Below are positions 16,189 through 23,999 of a DNA stretch of 64,000 nt, one piece after another. Made by a program: the position numbers and the translations under genes. The number at the start of each line of letters is the position of its first letter. Position 1 is the first letter of the stretch. The notes under the pieces were generated by a model. The model saw only the letters and a program-made list of their open reading frames with translations, ran no database searches and was not told where the DNA came from. The stretch spans positions 3,422,001 to 3,486,000 of the forward strand of contig NZ_CP033365.1 of NCBI RefSeq assembly GCF_013170825.1. The letters are read 5' to 3'. The stretch comes from Mesorhizobium sp. NZP2298 (GTDB taxonomy: Bacteria; Pseudomonadota; Alphaproteobacteria; Rhizobiales; Rhizobiaceae).

Positions 16189-17023
16189 GAGTTTGTTCCT
16201 TCGATTTTGAGTAGGCCGGGCCGACAAGGTCGAGGCTCAGGCTCCGCAATTGCTGTCTTGTCCTGGCGTCGTAGGCCTGGGCGTCGGCGCGGGATTCGCG
16301 CAGGCCGTCGAAATAGAGGCCGCTGCGTCCTGCGAGCGCGGACGAGGTCGCGAGGTTGACGATCGCGTCGGCGCCGGTTTCGACCGAACTCCATGGCGTC
16401 ACGCCCGCCTGCCGGACCATGGTGGTGTTCATGTAGCTCGCCGGATGCAGCGCGTTGACGGTGACGCCGGTGCCTTTCAGCTGTTCCGCCAGATCGACGG
16501 TGAACAGGATCTGCGCCAGCTTGCTCTGGCAGTAGGCGCGTACGCCGCTATAGCCGTCGGCCAACATTACATCGCCGAAGTCGATTGCCTGCTGGCCGGC
16601 CGAAGCGACATTGACGATGCGCGCCGGCGCACTCGCCTTCAGCAACGGCAGCAGTTCCGAGGTCAGCAGGAAACCGGCGAGATAGTTGACCGCGAAGCGC
16701 AGTTCGTAACCGTCGGCGCTGACCAGTCTCTTGGCGCCTGCCGTACCGATGCCGGCATTGTTGATGAGGATGTCGAGCCGGTCCGTCCTGGCGCGGATGG
16801 TTTCGGCGAGGCGGCGAACCTCGGCCAGCGAGCCGAGGTCGGCGGCGAAGAACTCGGCTTTGCCGCCGGCTGCCTCGATTTCGGCGACTACCGCCTTGCC
16901 GCGCGCCGCGTCACGGCCGTGCACCAGCACGCGGGCGCCGGCGGCACCCAGCCTTTGCGCCACGACGCGGCCGACGCCATCGGTCGAGCCGGTGATGAGG
17001 ATTGTCTTGTCTTTCAGGTCCAT
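15995..17023 (-). CDS. Classical SDR oxidoreductase with an out-of-frame C-terminal extension
   Basis: The first roughly 275 residues form a complete SDR of the retinol-dehydrogenase/WW-domain-oxidoreductase-like type. They include TILITGSTDGVGRVVA, the NNAG motif, YCQSK (Y-x-x-x-K) and a C-terminal GLYFDGLRESRADAQAYD. After LSLDLVG the frame stays open and runs 194 nt into the next gene in a different frame. This adds about 65 residues rich in Arg, His and Gln that resemble no SDR tail. A neighbouring frame would instead end at the TGA overlapping the next gene's ATG (16185-16188), a normal coupling arrangement. A late indel is therefore likely. GGAGG precedes ATG 17023. Confidence 0.75.
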   Translation of the reverse strand: MDLKDKTILITGSTDGVGRVVAQRLGAAGARVLVHGRDAARGKAVVAEIEAAGGKAEFFAADLGSLAEVRRLAETIRARTDRLDILINNAGIGTAGAKRLVSADGYELRFAVNYLAGFLLTSELLPLLKASAPARIVNVASAGQQAIDFGDVMLADGYSGVRAYCQSKLAQILFTVDLAEQLKGTGVTVNALHPASYMNTTMVRQAGVTPWSSVETGADAIVNLATSSALAGRSGLYFDGLRESRADAQAYDARTRQQLRSLSLDLVGPAYSKSKEQTHDQQNRTHSHHRRLVRHRPGNRAQADWTRHEGDDHRAQPGQARRRLEKPWRRCRQGGLRCFEAG

Positions 17024-17105
17024 GTCCGGAGCCTCCATTTCGTCGCTCCGAGCCGAAGATGGGGCATCCGGCAGGCCTCAAACAGTTCAAACTTTATCCT
17101 GGTAT

Positions 17106-17120
17106 CAGTACTGCTATAAT
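17106..17120 (+). promoter_or_regulatory. Candidate promoter/operator of the XRE regulator
   Basis: A perfect TATAAT (17115-17120) ends only 7 nt before the regulator's ATG at 17128, and the palindrome CAGTACTG (17106-17113) abuts it. If TATAAT is the -10 element, the transcript would be leaderless or nearly so. The divergent SDR gene starts at 17023, so regulation in both directions is plausible. No convincing -35 hexamer is seen. Confidence 0.4.
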
Positions 17121-17127
17121 AAACGTC

Positions 17128-18000
17128 ATGGATGCTCCCACACATTCCGCTGAAGACAGCCGCCGGCGCGAACTCGGTGCTTTCCTGCGCTCGCGACGCG
17201 AGAGGCTAACGCCCTCGGCAACCGGCATCGCGACCGGCCTCAGGCGGCGAACGCCGGGCCTGCGCCGCGAAGAGGTGGCAATGATCGCCGGTGTCGGCAC
17301 CACCTGGTACACCTGGCTGGAGCAGGGCAGGGACGTGCGCCCTTCGGTGGAAGTGCTGACGGCGCTCAGCGAGGCGCTGCGGCTGGACCCGGCTGAGAAG
17401 CGGCATTTGTTCACGCTCGCCGGCCGCCAGCAGCCCGAGCGGCGGCGCATTGTGCCGGCGAAGGTCGACGGGCCCTTGCTGCATATGCTGCAGAGCCTGG
17501 TGCTGCAGCCCGCCTATGTCGTCGGCCCGCGCTGGGACGTGCTGGCCTGGAATGGCGCGGCTGTTGCCATTTTCGGCGATTACGGCCTGTTGGAGGGGGA
17601 CGCCCGCAACATCATCCATGGCGTTTTCACCGATCCGCACCGGCGGCATCTGCTGGTCGACTGGGAGCAGGTGGCCCGCGCCACTCTCGCCGCGTTCCGC
17701 GCCGAAAGCGCGAAGTATGTCGGTGATCCGGATTTCGAGCGGCTGATCGCGCTGATGATGCGCTCAAGTCCCGAGTTCCGGGAATGGTGGCCGCAGCGCG
17801 ACGTCGTGCACCGCCTGTCCGGCTTGAAGCACCTGCGCCACCCCACAGCCGGCCCGATGGTGTTCGAGCATATGAGCCTGTCGATCGACGACGGCTCGGA
17901 CATGAAGCTGATCGTCTACACGCCGCTTGCCGAGCAGAACTCGATCGCCAAGCTGCGCAAGCTGCTCGACGACCTTCCGGCCGAGCGACGCAGCGCCTGA
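17128..18000 (+). CDS. XRE family regulator with MmyB-like ligand-binding domain
   Basis: A 290-residue protein. Residues 10-85 carry the helix-turn-helix typical of this group (LGAFLRSRRERL, RTPGLRREEVAMIAGVGTTWYTWLEQGRDVRPS). The rest matches the MmyB-like ligand-binding domain (VVGPRWDVLAWNGAAVAIFGDY, AALAFRAE-like helices, HPTAGPMVFEHMSL). Such regulators commonly control an adjacent divergent SDR gene, as here with 104 nt between the starts. The ligand is unknown; related structures bound a fatty acid. Confidence 0.85.
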   Translation: MDAPTHSAEDSRRRELGAFLRSRRERLTPSATGIATGLRRRTPGLRREEVAMIAGVGTTWYTWLEQGRDVRPSVEVLTALSEALRLDPAEKRHLFTLAGRQQPERRRIVPAKVDGPLLHMLQSLVLQPAYVVGPRWDVLAWNGAAVAIFGDYGLLEGDARNIIHGVFTDPHRRHLLVDWEQVARATLAAFRAESAKYVGDPDFERLIALMMRSSPEFREWWPQRDVVHRLSGLKHLRHPTAGPMVFEHMSLSIDDGSDMKLIVYTPLAEQNSIAKLRKLLDDLPAERRSA

Positions 18001-18015
18001 ACCATCGCGGCCGGG

Positions 18016-18669
18016 TCAGCCCTTTGGTCTCAGCCCCTCAAGAAACAATTGCTCCAGAAACCGCGCCGCGTCCTCGAAGCGGCCGTCGCCGCCTCGGTTC
18101 GGTCCCAGCACCGCGCGGACCTGGACGTCGAAATCGGCATAGTGCTGCGTCGTCGCCCAGATCGAGAAGATCAGGTGCCAGGGGTCGGTCTTGGCGATCT
18201 TGCCGGCACGCATCCAGCCCTTGATGACTGATGCCTTCTCGTCGACCAGCGTCTTCAACTCGCCGGCCAGCAGCGGCATGATGCGCGGCGCGCCTTGCAG
18301 GATCTCGTTGGCGAACAGCCGGCTCTCGCGCGGAAAATCGCGCGCCATTTCGAGCTTGCGCCGGATGTAGCTCCTGAGCTCGGTCATGGGATCGCCGATG
18401 TCGTCGAGCTCACGCAACGGCGCCAGCCAGGTGTCGAGCAGGCGCTGCATCAAAGTCTCGTGAATGTCTTCCTTGCGGCGGAAGTAATAGAGCAGGTTCG
18501 GCTTCGACATGCCGGCGGCTTCGGCGATCTGGTCTATGGTCGAGCCGCGGAAGCCGTTGGTGGAGAACACCTCGAGTGCGGCCTCCAGGATGATTTCGCG
18601 CTTTTCCTGCTGGATGCGGGTGCGGCGGGGGGCTTCCGTGCTGGTGTTCACCTTTGCGGACCCTCGCAT
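18016..18669 (-). CDS. rutR: RutR, TetR-family regulator of pyrimidine metabolism
   Basis: A 217-residue TetR-type protein. The N-terminal helix-turn-helix is AEAAGMSKPNLLYYFRRKEDI. The C-terminal domain carries the blocks that mark RutR: TWLAPLRELDD with Trp81, SRLFANEILQGAP, and WATTQHYADF with Trp171 and Gln175. These correspond to Trp77, Trp167 and Gln171 of the E. coli protein, in the uracil-binding pocket. In E. coli RutR represses the rut operon and releases DNA when uracil or thymine binds. Here the flanking genes encode the reductive pathway instead of Rut. ATG 18669 was chosen over TTG 18675. Confidence 0.88.
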   Translation of the reverse strand: MRGSAKVNTSTEAPRRTRIQQEKREIILEAALEVFSTNGFRGSTIDQIAEAAGMSKPNLLYYFRRKEDIHETLMQRLLDTWLAPLRELDDIGDPMTELRSYIRRKLEMARDFPRESRLFANEILQGAPRIMPLLAGELKTLVDEKASVIKGWMRAGKIAKTDPWHLIFSIWATTQHYADFDVQVRAVLGPNRGGDGRFEDAARFLEQLFLEGLRPKG

Positions 18670-18693
18670 TGCCAAATCTCGTGCTCAAGGTCA

Positions 18694-18715
18694 TCTGGAC
18701 CAATTCTCTGGACCA
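18694..18715 (-). promoter_or_regulatory. 9-bp direct repeat upstream of rutR
   Basis: TCTGGACCA occurs twice (18694-18702 and 18707-18715), with a period of 13 bp, just upstream of the rutR start. On the rutR strand it reads TGGTCCAGA, which resembles half of a RutR box only loosely (TGGTC). It could be a binding site for rutR autoregulation or for another factor. Confidence 0.3.
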
Positions 18716-18799
18716 GTTTTTCCCCGGGCTGTGGAACGCACTTCAGGAGCCGCATTTCCGCTAGTAATCCCTTGACCGCCGACAGGGCGGTGCTAACGT

Positions 18800-18815
18800 T
18801 TGTCCAATCGGTCAA
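18800..18815 (+). promoter_or_regulatory. Predicted RutR box upstream of the transaminase operon
   Basis: TTGTCCAATCGGTCAA agrees with the RutR consensus TTGACCA-nn-TGGTCAA at 12 of 14 defined positions and is itself a near-palindrome. It lies 79 nt before the transaminase start. TTGTCC could be a -35 element, with TAGCAT at 18825-18830 as a loose -10, so bound RutR would block the promoter. Confidence 0.6.
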
Positions 18816-18893
18816 AAATTTGCGTAGCATGAAAACGGCGCAAAGACCAAGCGTTGGACGCACCGAAACAGGTTACAAGGGGAAGTCTTGGTC

Positions 18894-20222
18894 ATGTCCA
18901 ACCGGCTGAAAGTCACGCCGAACGATCTCAGTGCATTCTGGATGCCGTTCACGGCAAACCGGCAGTTCAAGCAGGCGCCACGCATGTTCGTGTCCGCCAA
19001 GGACATGCATTACACGACCAGCGACGGCCGCAAGGTGCTGGACGGCACCGCCGGCCTGTGGTGCGTCAATGCCGGCCACTGCCGGCCGAAGATCACCGAG
19101 GCGATCCAGCACCAGGCCGCCGAACTCGATTACGCGCCTGCCTTCCAGATGGGCCATCCCATCGTGTTCGAACTGGCCAACCGCCTGGTCGACATCGCGC
19201 CCAAGGGCATGGACCACGTGTTTTTCACCAATTCCGGTTCGGAATCGGTCGAGACCGCGCTGAAGATGGCGATTGCCTATCACCGGGTGAAGGGCGAGGG
19301 ATCGCGCACCCGCCTGATTGGCCGCGAGCGCGGCTATCATGGCGTTAATTTCGGCGGTATCTCGGTCGGCGGCATCGTCACCAACCGCAAGATGTTCGGC
19401 ACGCTGCTCGGCGGCGTCGACCATATGCCGCACACGCATCTGCCGGAGAAGAACGCCTTCTCCAAGGGCGTACCGGAACATGGCGCGGAGCTCGCCAACG
19501 AGTTGGAACGCATCGTGGCGCTGCATGACGCCTCGACCATCGCCGCTGTCATCGTCGAGCCGGTCGCCGGCTCCACCGGCGTCATCCTGCCGCCCAAGGG
19601 CTATCTGCAGAAGCTGCGCGAAATCTGCACCAAGCATGGCATCCTGTTGATCTTCGACGAGGTCATCACCGGTTTCGGCCGCCTCGGCGCACCGTTCGCG
19701 GCCGACTATTTCGGCGTGGTTCCCGATATCATGACCACCGCCAAGGGCGTCTCCAACGGCGTCATCCCGATGGGCGCGGTGTTCGTGAAGAAGGAAATCC
19801 ACGACGCCTTCATGACCGGTCCCGAGCACATGATCGAGTTCTTCCACGGCTACACCTATTCGGGCAATCCGATCGCCTGTGCGGCCGCACTCGGCACACT
19901 CGACACCTACAAGGAAGAAGGTCTGCTTACCCGCGGCGAGGAACTGGCGCCCTATTGGGAAGACGCGCTGCACTCGCTGAAGGGCGAGCCGCATGTCATC
20001 GACATCAGGAACATCGGCCTGATCGGCGCGATCGAACTGGCGCCTATTGCCGGCAGCCCGACCAAGCGCGCCTTCTCGGCCTTCGTCAAGGCGTTCGAAC
20101 GCGGCGCGCTGATTCGCACCACCGGTGATATCATCGCGCTGTCGCCGCCGCTGATCATCACCAAGGGCCAGATCAACGAACTGATCGACCATGTGCGGGA
20201 AGTGCTGCGGTCGATAGACTAG
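18894..20222 (+). CDS. Class III aminotransferase, probably beta-alanine/omega-amino acid:pyruvate
   Basis: A 442-residue class III PLP aminotransferase. Asp255 (LLIFDEVITGFGR) holds the pyridine nitrogen and Lys284 (TTAKGVSNG) is the Schiff-base lysine. The start FWMPFTANRQFKQAPRM and NSGSESVETALKMA follow the omega-amino acid:pyruvate aminotransferase group. The next genes make beta-alanine or beta-aminoisobutyrate from carbamoyl precursors, so the likely reaction is beta-amino acid plus pyruvate to malonate semialdehyde (or its methyl form) plus alanine. First gene of the operon behind a RutR box. ATG 18894 fits AAGGGGAAG better than TTG 18888. Confidence 0.87.
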   Translation: MSNRLKVTPNDLSAFWMPFTANRQFKQAPRMFVSAKDMHYTTSDGRKVLDGTAGLWCVNAGHCRPKITEAIQHQAAELDYAPAFQMGHPIVFELANRLVDIAPKGMDHVFFTNSGSESVETALKMAIAYHRVKGEGSRTRLIGRERGYHGVNFGGISVGGIVTNRKMFGTLLGGVDHMPHTHLPEKNAFSKGVPEHGAELANELERIVALHDASTIAAVIVEPVAGSTGVILPPKGYLQKLREICTKHGILLIFDEVITGFGRLGAPFAADYFGVVPDIMTTAKGVSNGVIPMGAVFVKKEIHDAFMTGPEHMIEFFHGYTYSGNPIACAAALGTLDTYKEEGLLTRGEELAPYWEDALHSLKGEPHVIDIRNIGLIGAIELAPIAGSPTKRAFSAFVKAFERGALIRTTGDIIALSPPLIITKGQINELIDHVREVLRSID

Positions 20223-20234
20223 ACTTGCTTTTAT

Positions 20235-20270
20235 CTGGGCGGGTGGCGATGGGAACCGCCACCCGCCCAG
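20235..20270 (+). other. Strong intra-operon hairpin
   Basis: A perfect 14-bp stem: CTGGGCGGGTGGCG (20235-20248) pairs with CGCCACCCGCCCAG (20257-20270) around an 8-nt loop. There is no T-run after it, and the amidase gene starts 23 nt later. It is more likely an mRNA-stability or processing element, or a partial attenuator, than a full terminator. Confidence 0.6.
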
Positions 20271-20293
20271 AGCATGAAATGGAAGGATTTTGA

Positions 20294-21544
20294 ATGGCCG
20301 CACCCGGCGAGAATCTGCGAATCAATTCAGATCGTTTGTGGGATTCGCTGATGGAGATGGCGAAGATCGGCCCCGGCATTGCCGGCGGCAACAATCGCCA
20401 GACCGTGACAGACGAGGATGGCGAGGGCCGGCATCTGTTCAAGCGCTGGTGCGAGGCCGCCGGGCTCGAAATGGGCGTCGACGAGATGGGCACCATGTTT
20501 GCCCGCCGCGAGGGCACCGACCCCAGCCTGGCCCCGGTCTATGTCGGCAGCCATCTCGACACGCAGCCGACAGGCGGCAAATATGACGGGGTGCTCGGCG
20601 TTCTTGGCGGGCTGGAAGTCGTGCGCTCACTCAACGATCTCGGCATCAAGACGAAACATCCGATCGTCGTCACCAACTGGACCAACGAGGAAGGCTCGCG
20701 CTTCGCGCCGGCGATGATGGCGTCGGGCGTGTTCGCCGGTGTGCTCGATCAGGCCGATGTCTATGAGCACACGGACAAGAACGGCAAGAAATTCGGCGAG
20801 GAGCTGGAGCGCATAGGCTGGAAGGGCACCGAGAAGGTCGGCGATCGCAAGATCCACGCCTTCTTCGAACTGCATATCGAGCAGGGCCCGATCCTCGAGG
20901 ACGAAGACATAGACATCGGTGTCGTCACCCATGGCCAGGGCCTGAAATGGCTGCAGGTGACGCTGACCGGCAAGGAAGCCCATACCGGCTCGACGCCGAT
21001 GCCCAAGCGCCGCAATGCCGGGCTCGGCATGGCTCGCGTGATCGAACTGGTGCATGAGATCGCCATGGACTACCAGCCCGACGCCGTTGGCGCGGTCGGC
21101 CACATGGAGGCCTATCCCAACTCGCGCAACATCATCGCCGGCCGCACCGTCTTCACCATCGACATACGCTCGCCGGAGAAGGAAGTGCTGGACGCCATGG
21201 ACGGCCGCATCCGCGAAGGCATCGACACGATCTGCGAGGCACTGGATATCCAGTACAAGGTCGAGCAGGTCGGCCATTTCGATCCGGTCACTTTCGATGC
21301 CGGCTGCGTGAAGGCCATCCGCGATGCCGCCGAACGGCTTGGCTACACGCACCGCAACATCGTCTCGGGTGCCGGCCATGATGCCTGCTGGATCAACCGC
21401 GTCGCGCCGACCGCAATGGTGATGTGCCCCTGCGTCGATGGGCTGAGCCACAACGAGGCCGAGGAGATCACCAAGGAATGGGCCTCGGCCGGCGCCGACG
21501 TGCTGTTCCACGCGGTGGTGGAGACGGCTGTCATCGTGGAGTGA
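20294..21544 (+). CDS. N-carbamoyl-beta-alanine amidase (M20-type Zn-dependent hydrolase)
   Basis: A 416-residue member of the M20/beta-ureidopropionase family. Metal-ligand positions are visible: His87 (GSHLDT), Asp98 (GGKYDG), Glu132/Glu133 (NEEGSRF), His194 (ELHIEQGP) and a late His in GLSHNEAEE. The dimerisation-domain residues GKEAHTGSTPM are also present. The enzyme removes the carbamoyl group from N-carbamoyl-beta-alanine, giving beta-alanine, CO2 and ammonia. The flanking transaminase and dihydropyrimidinase favour this over allantoate or L-carbamoyl-amino acid amidases of the same fold. The ribosome site AAGGA is well placed. Confidence 0.87.
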   Translation: MAAPGENLRINSDRLWDSLMEMAKIGPGIAGGNNRQTVTDEDGEGRHLFKRWCEAAGLEMGVDEMGTMFARREGTDPSLAPVYVGSHLDTQPTGGKYDGVLGVLGGLEVVRSLNDLGIKTKHPIVVTNWTNEEGSRFAPAMMASGVFAGVLDQADVYEHTDKNGKKFGEELERIGWKGTEKVGDRKIHAFFELHIEQGPILEDEDIDIGVVTHGQGLKWLQVTLTGKEAHTGSTPMPKRRNAGLGMARVIELVHEIAMDYQPDAVGAVGHMEAYPNSRNIIAGRTVFTIDIRSPEKEVLDAMDGRIREGIDTICEALDIQYKVEQVGHFDPVTFDAGCVKAIRDAAERLGYTHRNIVSGAGHDACWINRVAPTAMVMCPCVDGLSHNEAEEITKEWASAGADVLFHAVVETAVIVE

Positions 21545-21610
21545 GCTTTAGACATCCAGATTCCAAACGCTGCTCACGAAGAAGCGCGAAAAGAACAAGG
21601 GAACACGAAA

Positions 21611-23062
21611 ATGACCAAAGTCATCAAGAACGGCACCGTCGTCACCGCTGACCGCAGCTGGAAGGCCGACGTGCTGTTCAGCCACGGCAAGATCGTCGCC
21701 ATCGGCTCGGACCTGCATGGCGATCATGAGTACGACGCCACCGGCTGCTATGTGATGCCGGGCGGCATCGACCCTCATACCCATCTCGAAATGCCGTTCA
21801 TGGGCACCTATTCGGCCGACGATTTCGAATCCGGCACGCGTGCGGCCCTTGCCGGCGGCACCACGATGGTGGTCGATTTCTGCCTGCCGGCGCCGCAGCA
21901 ATCGCTGTTGGAGGCCTTGCAGATGTGGGACAACAAGACCTCCAAGGCGTCGTGCGACTATTCCTTCCACATGGCGATCACATGGTGGGGCAAGCAGGTG
22001 TTCGACGAAATGGCCACCGTCGTCGACAAGGGCATCACCTCGTTCAAGCACTTCATGGCCTACAAGGGCGCACTGATGGTGGATGACGACGAGATGTATG
22101 CGTCGTTCCAGCGCTGCGCCGACCTTGGCGCGCTGCCGCTGGTGCATGCCGAGAATGGCGATGTGGTTGCCGCCCTGTCGCAGAAGCTGCTCGCCGCCGG
22201 CAACAACGGACCCGAGGGCCATGCCTATTCGCGCCCGCCGGAAGTGGAGGGCGAGGCGACCAACCGCGCCATCATGATCGCCGACATGGCCGGCGTGCCG
22301 CTCTATGTCGTGCATGTCTCCTGCGAGCAGAGCCATGAGGCCATCCGCCGGGCGCGCCAGAAAGGCATGCGCGTTTTCGGCGAACCGCTGATCCAGCACC
22401 TGACACTGGACGAGAGCGAGTATTTCGACAAGGACTGGGATCATGCCGCGCGGCGCGTGATGAGCCCACCCTTCCGCAACAGGCTGCACCAGGATTCGTT
22501 GTGGGCCGGCTTGCAGGCGGGATCGCTGCAGGTGGTGGCGACCGACCATTGCGCCTTCACCACCAAGCAGAAGCGCTTCGGCGTCGGCGATTTCACCAAG
22601 ATACCGAACGGCACCGGTGGCCTCGAGGACCGTTTGCCGGTGTTGTGGACCAAGGGCGTCAACACCGGGCGGCTGACGATGAACGAGTTCGTCGCGGTGA
22701 CCTCGACCAACATCGCCAAGATCCTCAACATGTATCCCAGGAAGGGCGCCATCGTCGAAGGTGCTGACGCCGACATCATCGTCTGGGATCCGAAGCGCAA
22801 GAAGACGATCGCAGCCAAGAAGCAGCAGTCTGTCATCGACTATAACGTCTTCGAAGGCGTCGAGGTGACCGGCCTGCCACGCTTCGTCTTCTCGCGCGGC
22901 GAACTGTCGATCGAGGAGACCGAGGTGAAGGCCAAGCCCGGCCATGGCCAGTTCGTCGGGCGCGAGCCGAACGCCGCGGTCAACCGCGCGCTGTCGACGT
23001 GGAAGGAAATCACCGCGCCGCGCAAGGTGGAACGCACAGGCATCCCGGCGACGGGAGTTTGA
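21611..23062 (+). CDS. hydA: Dihydropyrimidinase / D-hydantoinase
   Basis: A 483-residue amidohydrolase with the dihydropyrimidinase signature. GGIDPHTHLEMPF supplies metal ligands His56 and His58. FMAYKGALM supplies Lys152, the lysine carbamylated to bridge the two metals. LPLVHAENGD and the later ATDHCAFTTKQK give further ligands. It opens the dihydrouracil or dihydrothymine ring made by PreTA to N-carbamoyl-beta-amino acids, which the upstream amidase then processes. The three catabolic genes share one direction and short gaps. AAGGGAA precedes ATG 21611. Confidence 0.92.
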   Translation: MTKVIKNGTVVTADRSWKADVLFSHGKIVAIGSDLHGDHEYDATGCYVMPGGIDPHTHLEMPFMGTYSADDFESGTRAALAGGTTMVVDFCLPAPQQSLLEALQMWDNKTSKASCDYSFHMAITWWGKQVFDEMATVVDKGITSFKHFMAYKGALMVDDDEMYASFQRCADLGALPLVHAENGDVVAALSQKLLAAGNNGPEGHAYSRPPEVEGEATNRAIMIADMAGVPLYVVHVSCEQSHEAIRRARQKGMRVFGEPLIQHLTLDESEYFDKDWDHAARRVMSPPFRNRLHQDSLWAGLQAGSLQVVATDHCAFTTKQKRFGVGDFTKIPNGTGGLEDRLPVLWTKGVNTGRLTMNEFVAVTSTNIAKILNMYPRKGAIVEGADADIIVWDPKRKKTIAAKKQQSVIDYNVFEGVEVTGLPRFVFSRGELSIEETEVKAKPGHGQFVGREPNAAVNRALSTWKEITAPRKVERTGIPATGV

Positions 23063-23063
23063 G

Positions 23064-23441
23064 GTGCGGCGCGGGAGGCTTCTTTTCAGCGCTCTTGTGG
23101 TTCTGGCGGCCAGTCAGGCGTCAGCGGCCGGCATCGACCTCAGCAAACCTTATGGCAACAAGTCCGGTTGCATCAACAAGAACGGCCAGCAGGTCTATGC
23201 CGAGGACATGCTGCTTCTGACCAGCGAGGCGTTCGTCACGGTGGCCAGCGCTTGCACCTTCACCGAAAAGAAGGTCCAGGCCGACGGGTCGCTGGCGGTG
23301 AAGGCCAGTTGCCAGGCGGAAGGCGAGGAGGGCGAGACGCCCGGCCAGTTCACCATCAGGAAGAGCGCCAAGAACGCCAAGAGATTGGTGATCGCCGACG
23401 AGGACGGCAACGTCATGGGCGAAGTCTCTCGGTGCAAATGA
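23064..23441 (+). CDS. Small secreted protein coupled to hydA
   Basis: A 125-residue protein starting at GTG 23064, one base after the hydA stop, with GGGAG six bases upstream inside hydA. The N-terminus is a Sec signal peptide (RRGRLLFSALVVLAASQASA). The mature part of about 104 residues has four Cys (GCIN, ACTF, SCQAE, SRCK) that could form two disulfides. I recognise no family. The tight coupling suggests cotranslation with the pyrimidine operon, but a periplasmic role there is not obvious. It could simply be the last, unrelated gene of the transcript. Confidence 0.6.
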   Translation: MRRGRLLFSALVVLAASQASAAGIDLSKPYGNKSGCINKNGQQVYAEDMLLLTSEAFVTVASACTFTEKKVQADGSLAVKASCQAEGEEGETPGQFTIRKSAKNAKRLVIADEDGNVMGEVSRCK

Positions 23442-23464
23442 CGGCACGAGCCTTTGCGTCGACC

Positions 23465-23869
23465 TCAGGCGACCAGCGCATCCAGTTCCGGCAGCAGGAC
23501 GACGCTTTCCTGTTCGTTGGGATCGGTGCGGGCAATGACGGCCGAAGACGGGGCGTTGCTCAGATTGGCCGGCAAATGCGGCACGCCGGCAGGAATGTAG
23601 AAGAGGTCACCGGCCTTGACGACGATGTGGTGCTCGAGCCGGTCGCCATACCAGGTATGGACCTCGCCGGAGAGGACATAGATCGCCGTCTCATGGTTCT
23701 CGTGCAGATGCGCCTTGGCGCGGGCGCCGGGCGGCATGGTGAGAACGTGCATGCAGATGCCGGAGGAGCCGACCGATTCCGTGGCAATGCCGGCGAAATA
23801 GGTCAAACCCTGCTTGCCTTCATAAGTGCTTTCAGGGCGGATAAGATGGCAAGTGGGTTTGGGCGACAT
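23465..23869 (-). CDS. Cupin-domain protein
   Basis: A 134-residue single-domain cupin. Motif 1 reads HLHENHETAIYVLSGEVHTWYG, with two His and a Glu as metal ligands. Motif 2 (GDLFYIPAGVPHLPAN) adds another His. Such small cupins include dioxygenases, isomerases and sensor-like proteins, and the substrate cannot be read from the sequence. It is convergent with the hydA operon and divergent from the ABC importer (130 nt between starts). It may share regulation with the importer, but no shared operator is evident. Confidence 0.8.
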   Translation of the reverse strand: MSPKPTCHLIRPESTYEGKQGLTYFAGIATESVGSSGICMHVLTMPPGARAKAHLHENHETAIYVLSGEVHTWYGDRLEHHIVVKAGDLFYIPAGVPHLPANLSNAPSSAVIARTDPNEQESVVLLPELDALVA

Positions 23870-23999
23870 CGGGGAACTCCGGGCGTCGATTTGAGTGGGA
23901 CAAGACCAATGGGACTGGGCGAGTGGAAAACAACATCGCTATAAAAGCAATCGGAATCCGGACGGCGCCGCAGGGGCGGGAACAGGCAGGCGGCAGCCG

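Noticed and set aside
23904..23915. GACCAATGGGAC as a third RutR box before the ABC importer
   Set aside because: It keeps only GACCA and part of the right half; about 8 of 14 positions match, close to chance in this composition.
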